A DNA stretch of 8,832 nt from Granulosicoccaceae bacterium. GTDB taxonomy: Bacteria > Pseudomonadota > Gammaproteobacteria > Granulosicoccales > Granulosicoccaceae. Positions 1 through 6,440 of this stretch are shown piece after piece. The stretch lies in contig JALZUX010000132.1 in NCBI GenBank assembly GCA_023301405.1, positions 1-8,832 of the forward strand. The letters are read 5' to 3'. The number at the start of each line of letters is the position of its first letter. Within the stretch, counting starts at the first letter, position 1. The notes under the pieces were generated by a model. The model searched no databases. It saw only the letters and a list, made by a program, of their open reading frames with translations, and was not told where the DNA came from. Made by a program: the position numbers and the translations under genes.

Positions 1-19
1 AATTTGTGGTAACTTCAAG

Positions 20-70
20 AGAAAAAAAGCCTATCCCCACTCAAAGTAGTGGCGGAATTGCTGTTTTTCT
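20..70. terminator. Possible bidirectional intrinsic terminator
   Basis: A-rich tract (22-28), then a stem of 34-41 with 48-56 containing one bulged base (C53) and a 6-nt loop, then a T-rich tract (63-67). The outer segments 20-30 and 60-70 are also inverted copies with one mismatch. This A-tract/stem/T-tract order suits termination from either side, so it may be the true end of the minus-strand transcript and of a plus-strand gene outside the window. The offset between stem and T-run weakens the call. Confidence 0.4.
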
Positions 71-107
71 GAGCAAGCTGAATTAAGCCAAAGAATACTA
101 ACAACGT

Positions 108-142
108 GGAATCAACGGATTAAAGTGAAATCCGTTGATTCC
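108..142. terminator. Perfect 13-bp stem-loop just downstream of the kelch gene
   Basis: GGAATCAACGGAT (108-120) and ATCCGTTGATTCC (130-142) are perfect inverted copies around a 9-nt loop. The structure lies 13 nt past the kelch stop, where a terminator or 3'-end stabilising hairpin is expected. Neither strand has a clear T-run right after the stem, so a simple intrinsic terminator is not certain. Confidence 0.5.
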
Positions 143-155
143 GTATTTACTGCTG

Positions 156-2675
156 TTAGTACAGACTGGTTTTATTGCGTCTACGAGTTCGCGCTAGTCC
201 TGCAAGGGACAGAATCAGCATTGTTATAAACAGCGGGTCTACAGAAGATGTCGCCGTGAGTGTGCATCCAGATCCTGATTGTTCGTTAAATTCAGCATCA
301 ATTAAGTCTGGCACTGAGTCGTTGTCTTCATCAGGCAGTGCATTACCCAAACTAGGTCTTCCCAAGTCAGTCAACCCGTCCTGGTCACTATCGACAAAAT
401 TGTCAACGCGACCGTCATTATCGGTATCTGGCGACCCGGTTTCGACCAAATCGAAGATACTGTCATTGTCGCTATCCAGGTCCAGATGATTCGGTTGGGA
501 GTCGTTGTCACCATTGGCTGGTGTGTTCGAAGCGCTGACTGTGTAGCTGTCGTTCAGTCCGTCATTGTTGTTATCTTCGAGTAGTTGGATTACGGCGTCT
601 GAACTGGTGTAGTCTCCCATGGCTTCGGCTCGGTCTGGGATACCGTCTTGATCTGAATCGAGATCGACATAGTCTGGTATACCATCATTGTCGGTGTCGA
701 TAGCAATTGAAGTCGTAGTTGGGGCAGTAAAGGTGTTGTTTGACCCCGGTTCGGACGGTGATATCGCGTCTTGTTGTAGCTCGTCCCAATCTGCCTGTGT
801 ATCGAGTTGTCCATTAAAATTAATGTCGGTATAGCCAAGCTCGATTAGATCGGGGATGCCATCGTTGTCGCTATCCCGGTCGGCAAAATTTGGTAGGCCG
901 TCGCCGTCGGTATCTAATAGTCCATCACGGCTGTTAATTAAGCCATCGTTGTCTTCGTCGATGTTAGTCAAATTAGACCCGGAGGCCACTTCCTGTCCAT
1001 CAGTGACGCCATCACCATCGGTATCGTTAGCGTTCGGGTTACTTTGATAAACGAGCACTTCTTGCCCATCGGATACCCCGTCGTTATCTGAATCGTTTGA
1101 GGTCGGGTTGCTCAAGTAAATGTTTATTTCGTCAGGGTCTGTCAGTCCGTCTGCATCCGAATCTTGTGCGGTAAGGCTAGTTCCGTGTTCGGTGAATTCG
1201 ACGGTGTCTGATAATCCGTCGTTGTCGGAGTCGGTTGACAGTGGATTAGACCCTAGTTCGGATATTTCGATTCCATCTGAGATTCCGTCGTTGTCGGAGT
1301 CGGATGACAGTGGATTAGACCCTAGTTCGGATATTTCGATTCCATCTGAGATTCCGTCGTTATCACTGTCTGCTTGTAGCGGGTCGGTGCTGTGTATATC
1401 GAGCTCGTCGCCGTCACTTACACCATCAGCATCAGAATCGTTGTTGTTTGGTGAGGTTAAGAAGATAGAAACTTCGTCCCCGTCGGTCAGATTGTCATTA
1501 TCAGAATCTAAGTTGTTGGGATTTGTGCCGTGGGTGTTAATTTCATCGTAGTCGTTAAGTCCGTCACTGTCGGTATCTACTAAGTTGATGTTAGTGAAAA
1601 AGGTGTTAAGCTCATCGTCGTCGCTGAGGCCGTCACCGTCGGTGTCCAGCGTTTGTTCAACCATGTCGGTAATTTCGTCCAGAGCTAAATCTATCACCTC
1701 GTGGAAATTAGACTCACCGGTTCCTCCGCGTGTGGTGCTTCCAGCAAATACATGCAGGTTGGTGCCTATCAACACCGCCCCACCGGCGTGTCTGCCTCTA
1801 ATCATCTCCGGAAGTACACGCCATTCATCGGTTGCCGGGTTATAGGCTTCGACAGTGTTGTGGGCTCCGGTTGTTGATTCGCCCCCAATAATAATTGCTG
1901 ACCCTTCATAAACAACAGCGTTTGTGCCAGCGCGATTGGTTGGAATATCTGCTCCCCTTGTCCATTGATTGGCGGTGAAATCGAAGAGATCGGTACCAGG
2001 AACTGTGAACGCGAAACTATTATTGGATTGACGACCGGCCGTAGCGATCAGTGTGTCACCAATAATTGTTGCACCGAAATGATCGCGAGCAGTAGGGGCG
2101 TCGGGTAGGGTGGTCCAAATGCCAGTGGCGGGGTCGTATTCATCGAACCACGGCACAGCACCACCGCTGTGGCCATTGGTGTTTCCGCCGATTACGTAAA
2201 TCTTGTTGTTGTGCAAAACCGTACCGGGGGCACCCCGTAGTCGTTCAATTGGCATTGAACCGACAATCGACCATGAGTTGTCGACGAGATCAAATACGTG
2301 TATCTCTGGTATCGTTGGCTCTAATGGGAAGCAACAGCTAAACGCGCCTATAATGTAGACTTTGTCGTTATAGATTACCGGTTGAAAATGATGCATTTCA
2401 ACGGGTGCGGTGGCGATTGTTTCCCACACGTTTGTGGTCGGATTGTATCTGTCAACGGGCCTCTGACCTCGGCCGCCGAAAAAGTAAATCATGCCATTGT
2501 AGACAACCGCATTTGATTCGTGTCTAGCCGTTGGAGCACTGCCATCACTGGTTGTAACGATGCTCCATTCCTGTGCGTACCCTGGGTTCGATAAAAAACC
2601 AAGACTTACAAAGACTAGTACTAGTAAATATCTGAACATACAACGATTCATCTGAGCTTTTTCCGGGAAGTACAT
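156..2675 (-). CDS. Exported kelch beta-propeller / TSP3 Ca-binding repeat protein with C-terminal sorting signal
   Basis: 839 residues. Residues 1-34 form a Sec signal peptide with probable cleavage after GYA34. Residues 37-330 hold six kelch blades. Each has a YxxxIYxxGG-like strand, and the blade-closing tryptophans are at 37, 84, 135, 187, 238 and 285, spaced 47-52 residues, which fits one six-bladed propeller. Residues 344-573 are TSP3-like Ca-binding repeats (DxDxDGxxDxxE) with an exact 23-residue period. Residues 573-792 are a less regular DxDNDGIPD-type series. The end has SGSGC at 800-804, VDP at 812-814, a hydrophobic stretch at about 815-828 and RTRRR at 829-833. This is a tripartite sorting tail of the Cys-containing CTERM class; I cannot assign the exact subfamily. 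The start lies 9 nt after the preceding stop, and TAGG overlapping that stop can serve as ribosome-binding site. Met9 and Met13 are alternative starts that keep the signal peptide. An extracellular binding or adhesion role is inferred from architecture; the ligand is unknown. Confidence 0.92.
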   Translation of the reverse strand: MYFPEKAQMNRCMFRYLLVLVFVSLGFLSNPGYAQEWSIVTTSDGSAPTARHESNAVVYNGMIYFFGGRGQRPVDRYNPTTNVWETIATAPVEMHHFQPVIYNDKVYIIGAFSCCFPLEPTIPEIHVFDLVDNSWSIVGSMPIERLRGAPGTVLHNNKIYVIGGNTNGHSGGAVPWFDEYDPATGIWTTLPDAPTARDHFGATIIGDTLIATAGRQSNNSFAFTVPGTDLFDFTANQWTRGADIPTNRAGTNAVVYEGSAIIIGGESTTGAHNTVEAYNPATDEWRVLPEMIRGRHAGGAVLIGTNLHVFAGSTTRGGTGESNFHEVIDLALDEITDMVEQTLDTDGDGLSDDDELNTFFTNINLVDTDSDGLNDYDEINTHGTNPNNLDSDNDNLTDGDEVSIFLTSPNNNDSDADGVSDGDELDIHSTDPLQADSDNDGISDGIEISELGSNPLSSDSDNDGISDGIEISELGSNPLSTDSDNDGLSDTVEFTEHGTSLTAQDSDADGLTDPDEINIYLSNPTSNDSDNDGVSDGQEVLVYQSNPNANDTDGDGVTDGQEVASGSNLTNIDEDNDGLINSRDGLLDTDGDGLPNFADRDSDNDGIPDLIELGYTDINFNGQLDTQADWDELQQDAISPSEPGSNNTFTAPTTTSIAIDTDNDGIPDYVDLDSDQDGIPDRAEAMGDYTSSDAVIQLLEDNNNDGLNDSYTVSASNTPANGDNDSQPNHLDLDSDNDSIFDLVETGSPDTDNDGRVDNFVDSDQDGLTDLGRPSLGNALPDEDNDSVPDLIDAEFNEQSGSGCTLTATSSVDPLFITMLILSLAGLARTRRRNKTSLY
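957..1646 (-). repeat. Exact 23-residue (69-bp) TSP3-like Ca-binding array
   Basis: Within the kelch protein, DxDxDG motifs start at residues 344, 367, 390, 413, 436, 459, 482, 505, 528 and 551. That is nine consecutive steps of exactly 23 residues with no indel. Each unit has the form D-x-D-x-D-G-x-x-D-x-x-E followed by a short loop that often ends in NP. The aspartates are typical Ca ligands of bacterial TSP3 repeats. The array probably forms a rigid, calcium-stabilised stalk holding the propeller away from the cell. The region from residue 573 to 792 (about positions 300-959) continues with irregular spacing. Confidence 0.88.
1216..1361 (-). repeat. Recent 69-bp tandem duplication inside the TSP3 array
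   Basis: Positions 1216-1292 match 1285-1361 with a single difference (1235 T versus 1304 A), an offset of 69 bp or exactly one 23-codon unit. The two encoded units differ only by a Ser/Ser versus Ser/Thr change at the junction before DSDNDG. Other units of the array are clearly diverged at the DNA level, so this pair is the youngest duplication. Confidence 0.9.
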
Positions 2676-2687
2676 AGTTCAAACCTA
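2673..2687 (-). promoter_or_regulatory. Stop/start junction with overlapping ribosome-binding site, lipoprotein to kelch gene
   Basis: On the minus strand the junction reads TAGG TTTGAACT ATG. The TAG stop of the lipoprotein gene contributes to a short AGG-type ribosome-binding sequence 8 nt before the kelch ATG. The 9-nt gap supports one transcript and translational coupling of the two surface-protein genes. Confidence 0.55.
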
Positions 2688-5300
2688 AAGCTGGTGAGCG
2701 CGTTGACATTTGGTTGAAAACAACCTGACATAGCAGAGAGTTGAAATCAGCATAAGGAACAAAAGATCCATAAGTCCGCCACCGCTCGACGTGGTTGTCG
2801 ATTTATTGTTGGTAGTAACATTATCGTTTTCAGATATAAGAGTTACACTGACTTCAGCGTTGTTGTCGCCAATATCTATGCTGGCGATTCTGTGGCTGTT
2901 TGCGGCGACATAGTTCACGTCACAATCAATTACGTCGTCGTTTGCGGTGCATCCATCAAAACCAGATACAAGTGATGCGTTTGAAACGTCGATACCTGAT
3001 AACTGCACAACCACTGCTCCATTAGTATTCGATAGGTCTAGATTTGTCAGTGTTACGGTATAAATGCCATTATCAAGTGTACCGGTGATTTGCAGATCGA
3101 TATCCTGTGGGCTGTAGATCACCGGAACGCTGTCTATTCCAGAGGGGAGCTCTTGACCATCAAGGGACAGGGAAATTTTATCGACCTCCACACCATCAGT
3201 TGCAGCACTGAGTTGAATGGTTTTTAGGCCGGGTGTAGTGATGTCAATATAGGCAATGTTGCCAGTACCGCAGTTAACACTGTTTGTCCATTGCCACTCA
3301 CCGTTCGGTGCACAGACCGACAAGTTCTGCGACGTGTCCGGCCATTGGTCGTCTGCACCAAAGTGAACTGAGGAATCCTGAGTATTGTTGGTACGAATCA
3401 AGGCAGCCAAGTAGTAGCGACCGGCGGTATTAATAAACACGTTATAGCTGAGGACCGAACTGTCACCGCCGCTTTGGTAGTTAGATACATTCTGTACAAT
3501 CGGATCTGCAGTGCCTACGCGGGTGTCAGGAAGGAATTCCACGTACGAAGCGTTGCTTGTTGCCTCGGCACTTACGGTGTCAAAATCAGGGGTTATGATT
3601 GGTGAAAGTGTATCTGATATAACGAACCACGCTGAGTTAAAAGCGCCGGCGAGTGGTGCGGCGTTTGGTGTTTTTTGAGCTACGAATGACTCTGCTTCCA
3701 GAGTGATTACACCGTTATCGTCAGTGATAATACTGCTATCAATAACAAAAGCCGAAGTTTTCAGCGTGTTGTTGCTACTGTCTTCATCACCATTGACGGT
3801 TAATAGAGTGGTGACTTCGTCGAGGCCAGTGCTAACGCCGCTCAACGTCACTGGAATTGAAATGCTATCTCCAGGTTGAATCGTAGCAGGTAGGCACCTC
3901 AGTATTGGATCTCCGCTGCAGCTTGGATCAGACGATGATATTGACACCGAGGCATTCGAGCTTAATTCAAGTGCTCCATCGGAAATACTTTGTTGGCCTT
4001 TGTTATTGATAGATATCAAATGTGTCGAGTGATCTTGCAGTCCCAGAGCGTTCGGGCCCTGTATTATAGAAAGCGCGCCGTCATATTCAGGAATAGCTTC
4101 GCTGACGACAATATTGCTCGAAGCCGTGTTATTCCCCAATGTAGTTTCTTGTTGAGTCGCGAAAACCTGTGCGTCTAATCGTAAATTGCTTGCGATATTT
4201 GATGAAGCGGTAAATACGGCGCTCACCTGTTCATCAGGATTAAGCTCTGAAAAAACACAGGTAAGTTGGTTATTCGCTGCGCTGCACAGGTCGCTTGAAA
4301 TGAAAGTCATGCCGCCCGGTAGGGTGACCAGTGCTTGCACGTTGGTTGCAGTATCGCTGTCGTCAAGGTTAGCAACATTCACGGTGAACTGAATTTCTTC
4401 ACCAAGTGTCAGGGCTTCTTTGCTGGCAGACATCGATAATTGTAGGTCGATAACAGCTATTGTTGGTGGTGGCTGAGTGATGACTACGTTTCCATCATTG
4501 GTCGGGCTAACGTCAACTATGTAGTTGCCAATAATGTCACCAGAGATAATATCTACGCATCGAATTTTGTCGCTTGCCTGTGGAAAGCAATTTGTGACGC
4601 CTTCATTTAAATCCTTCAACAAGATAAACTGATCTAGTTCGTAACCATCCTCTCTTGCGTAAAACGTGATGGTGTGTGAACCTGCTGTATCCACATCGAG
4701 AAAAATTGTTTTTTCAACACCGCAATGATTTGTATCAATCCGCTGGGCGCTTGACCAGGTCCATTTATTTTTTCCGCTGCATAGTTGTATTCTGTGCCCG
4801 GAAGGAGGTTGTTCACCATTGATACCAACGTGAATGCCATTGTCTTCTGGACCGGTTGAATATGCTTTGACAAAAACATAATAACGACCTGATTCTGGAA
4901 TTGTGACGTTGTATTCAAGCCTTGGACCATCGCCCGGTGAGTTCCAAAAATTTGTACCATTCCGCAGCAAGTCTTCATGGGTGACTCTTGTGTCCGGCAG
5001 TAGCTCAACATAAGCACCTGAACCCGCTGTCGAAAAATGTGGGGGATCTGGGTCTGGCGTTATTGTCGGTATGTTATCCTGGCTGGTTAGAGTCCATCCG
5101 CCGGTCAGATCAGTATAGTTCTCCGCCTCAACGCGTACGGCAACAAAGTCGGTGCTGGTAGCCGCACCGATTTCAAGCAATGGTTCTGAGGAATCAGGTG
5201 TTGCGTCGTCGGAAGTACATCCGTTTAGCGCGATTAAAGCCGCCACAGTAAAGGGGATACACTTCAGTGAAAATTTATTTGTCATGCTCGTCGGTGCCAT
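2685..5300 (-). CDS. Large probable surface lipoprotein with two carbohydrate-binding-like modules and DUF11-like domains
   Basis: 871 residues. The N-terminus has a hydrophobic signal ending in a lipobox-like L-N-G-C28; Asn at -2 is less usual. Thr follows the Cys, which does not suggest inner-membrane retention. Residues 56-230 and 530-715 are two copies of one beta-rich module. Shared landmarks are a VEAE/LEAES start, YVE-[LF]-LPDTRV, LEYNV/LSYNV, a GRYY strand, a VHFG/IHVG segment, a W-x-W with nearby cysteines, and a DGYELDQ/DGVEVDK end. This resembles carbohydrate-binding jelly-roll modules of polysaccharide-degrading bacteria, including the GH115 C-terminal type; this is from memory of the family, not a search. 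Residues 286-399, 408-518 and 731-832 are DUF11/CARDB-like beta-sandwiches. The C-terminus has GGG840-842, a hydrophobic stretch at 843-860 and a few basic residues, resembling GlyGly-CTERM. Met6 (position 5285) gives a more typical signal peptide than Met1; neither has a clear Shine-Dalgarno. No catalytic domain was recognised. Confidence 0.88.
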   Translation of the reverse strand: MAPTSMTNKFSLKCIPFTVAALIALNGCTSDDATPDSSEPLLEIGAATSTDFVAVRVEAENYTDLTGGWTLTSQDNIPTITPDPDPPHFSTAGSGAYVELLPDTRVTHEDLLRNGTNFWNSPGDGPRLEYNVTIPESGRYYVFVKAYSTGPEDNGIHVGINGEQPPSGHRIQLCSGKNKWTWSSAQRIDTNHCGVEKTIFLDVDTAGSHTITFYAREDGYELDQFILLKDLNEGVTNCFPQASDKIRCVDIISGDIIGNYIVDVSPTNDGNVVITQPPPTIAVIDLQLSMSASKEALTLGEEIQFTVNVANLDDSDTATNVQALVTLPGGMTFISSDLCSAANNQLTCVFSELNPDEQVSAVFTASSNIASNLRLDAQVFATQQETTLGNNTASSNIVVSEAIPEYDGALSIIQGPNALGLQDHSTHLISINNKGQQSISDGALELSSNASVSISSSDPSCSGDPILRCLPATIQPGDSISIPVTLSGVSTGLDEVTTLLTVNGDEDSSNNTLKTSAFVIDSSIITDDNGVITLEAESFVAQKTPNAAPLAGAFNSAWFVISDTLSPIITPDFDTVSAEATSNASYVEFLPDTRVGTADPIVQNVSNYQSGGDSSVLSYNVFINTAGRYYLAALIRTNNTQDSSVHFGADDQWPDTSQNLSVCAPNGEWQWTNSVNCGTGNIAYIDITTPGLKTIQLSAATDGVEVDKISLSLDGQELPSGIDSVPVIYSPQDIDLQITGTLDNGIYTVTLTNLDLSNTNGAVVVQLSGIDVSNASLVSGFDGCTANDDVIDCDVNYVAANSHRIASIDIGDNNAEVSVTLISENDNVTTNNKSTTTSSGGGLMDLLFLMLISTLCYVRLFSTKCQRAHQL

Positions 5301-5500
5301 TCTTATTTTTTTGTGAGCTATCGAGAAATTCGCGTGCTTTGCTAAAGCCTGAAGATTACAGGCATAGAAAGGGTGCTAATCCACTAAGTGGCTAGCGGTG
5401 TTGTACAAGAATTCTTTAGATTGCCCAGGGAGCATTGCGCTGGCATGGGAAGCGTGTGGAGAAATTGAATTTATTGGAGATTATTCAATAATCAGAGAGA
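5301..5500 (-). promoter_or_regulatory. 200-nt gap likely holding the promoter/leader of the lipoprotein-kelch pair
   Basis: This is the only sizeable upstream space for the lipoprotein gene. It contains the overlapping palindromes TTGTACAA (5401-5408) and AAGAATTCTT (5407-5416), the inverted repeat CCACT-A-AGTGG (5381-5391), and two adjoining hairpins near the gene: GCTTT/AAAGC (5336-5348) and GCCTG/CAGGC (5347-5363, 7-nt loop). I found no convincing -35/-10 pair, so promoter content is inferred from position only. Confidence 0.3.
5479..5493. terminator. AT-rich 7-bp palindrome after the glycosyltransferase-like gene
   Basis: GATTATT and AATAATC flank a single central base and begin 8 nt beyond the TGA stop at 5501. 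The position suits a transcript-end hairpin, but it is AT-rich, has no usable loop without opening the inner pairs, and lacks a following T-run. It could equally be a weak protein-binding palindrome. Confidence 0.2.
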
Positions 5501-6436
5501 TCAAGCTGCCTTCGAAGTGTTTAAAACAAATTCAGAAGCGCCGATAGTGTTGAGCCACTCTATATACTCTGCGTTAAACTGATTGATCAACGTTTTGAGA
5601 TCATCGTTTGTTGTGTCACGGGTAACAATTAGCCCGTTTTCGTCTTCGTCTGCGTGAATATGGAGAATTAGCTGACCTGACGAATCAGTGTTTAGCCACG
5701 GAGCAAAGTGCTTTACACCCATCCCGATATCGAGGGTCTTTGGCAGAAAATTTATATCTTGGCCGGTTTCCTCCATCGTGAGTGCAAATGCGACTTGATC
5801 TAAGTTTCTGGAGTTTTGGTCTAACAGCGATATATTATCGTGAAGTGTATCTATGTAGTGTTTCCAGCGGGTAGTCACCGTCTTTAATAGATGGCTGGGG
5901 ATAATGATTAGTCCGCCATTGTGGTTGTTTACATAGTTCCGTGGATCTTTGTGTTCATCTTTTGGGTCTGGGTGGTCAAGAAAAAACCGTGCTTGCCCTA
6001 AATTGTAGAATTCGAATAGCTCTTCGAAAACAGAAAATGAGGGCCTGGGTACAAATTTACAAGCGCGGACTGAATTGTCAGCCCATTTTTCGTCGAACTT
6101 TATGTAAACCTTATCGCAGTCATTAATAATCACATGCGAAAAATTGTATAAATTTTTGTCACAAAGCTGAAGCCATTTGTTTGCTGGTTTACTGGCGGTG
6201 GTAAAGGTCGCGTGTTGTGAAATATTTTTCAACCCGCAGCACTGGGTTAGAATTTCTGAGTAGGTATCGTCTATATCCTGATTGATGCCAAAGAAGATAT
6301 TGTCTAGGCTTTTTCCACATCGAAGAAGTGAAAAAAGAAACCGAAAAGACTGCTTAATATACCTAGGCTGATTATCCACAAAGCAGCTGTAGGCGATATT
6401 GTGGGTGTCAGCTAGTGAGGAGCTATTCGTTGGCAT
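5501..6436 (-). CDS. GT-A-fold glycosyltransferase-like protein
   Basis: 311 residues, no signal peptide or membrane segment, so probably cytoplasmic or peripheral. The layout fits a nucleotide-sugar transferase: an N-terminal Rossmann-like region with INQD at 51-54, a PxNKW segment at 84-88, VIINDCD at 102-108 with D106-C-D108 as the candidate metal/nucleotide DxD motif, NNHNGGLIIIP at 170-180 (the NGGxxxI element common in GT8-like and related families), LDQVAF at 212-217, and LHIHAD at 258-263 with a possible phosphate-binding histidine. I recognise the fold but not a specific family; donor and acceptor are unknown. It starts one base after the upstream sulfotransferase stop (TAG-C-ATG), so the two are almost certainly co-translated and probably act on the same product. 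About 200 nt separate its stop from the next gene. An inactive family member cannot be excluded from sequence alone. Confidence 0.8.
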   Translation of the reverse strand: MPTNSSSLADTHNIAYSCFVDNQPRYIKQSFRFLFSLLRCGKSLDNIFFGINQDIDDTYSEILTQCCGLKNISQHATFTTASKPANKWLQLCDKNLYNFSHVIINDCDKVYIKFDEKWADNSVRACKFVPRPSFSVFEELFEFYNLGQARFFLDHPDPKDEHKDPRNYVNNHNGGLIIIPSHLLKTVTTRWKHYIDTLHDNISLLDQNSRNLDQVAFALTMEETGQDINFLPKTLDIGMGVKHFAPWLNTDSSGQLILHIHADEDENGLIVTRDTTNDDLKTLINQFNAEYIEWLNTIGASEFVLNTSKAA

Positions 6437-6440
6437 GCTA
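6434..6440 (-). promoter_or_regulatory. TAGCATG stop/start coupling site
   Basis: The TAG stop of the sulfotransferase (6440-6438) is followed by a single C and then the ATG (6436-6434) of the glycosyltransferase-like gene. No strong Shine-Dalgarno precedes the ATG, only a weak GCGGGC in the end of the upstream gene. Re-initiation by terminating ribosomes is therefore the likely way the second gene is translated. Confidence 0.65.

Noticed and set aside
957..1646. CRISPR array suggested by regular 69-bp spacing
   Set aside because: The periodicity is codon-phased coding repeat of Ca-binding units with no conserved repeat/unique spacer alternation.
344..1650. Dockerin domain (cellulosome) in the Ca-binding region
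   Set aside because: The units are TSP3-like DxDxDGxxDxxE repeated more than ten times, not the paired 22-residue F-hand repeats with the spacing of a dockerin.
175..1845. Several plus-strand open frames rich in Ser/Leu/Pro opposite the kelch/TSP3 gene
   Set aside because: They are antisense readings of the Asp/Gly-rich repeats, have no start context and no recognisable domain, and are fully covered by the well-supported minus-strand gene.
3990..4392. Plus-strand frames opposite the lipoprotein gene
   Set aside because: Short, without recognisable features, and fully inside a convincing minus-strand coding region.
5384..5446. 20-codon minus-strand frame in the gap upstream of the lipoprotein gene
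   Set aside because: No ribosome-binding site, no recognisable features, and a length expected by chance.
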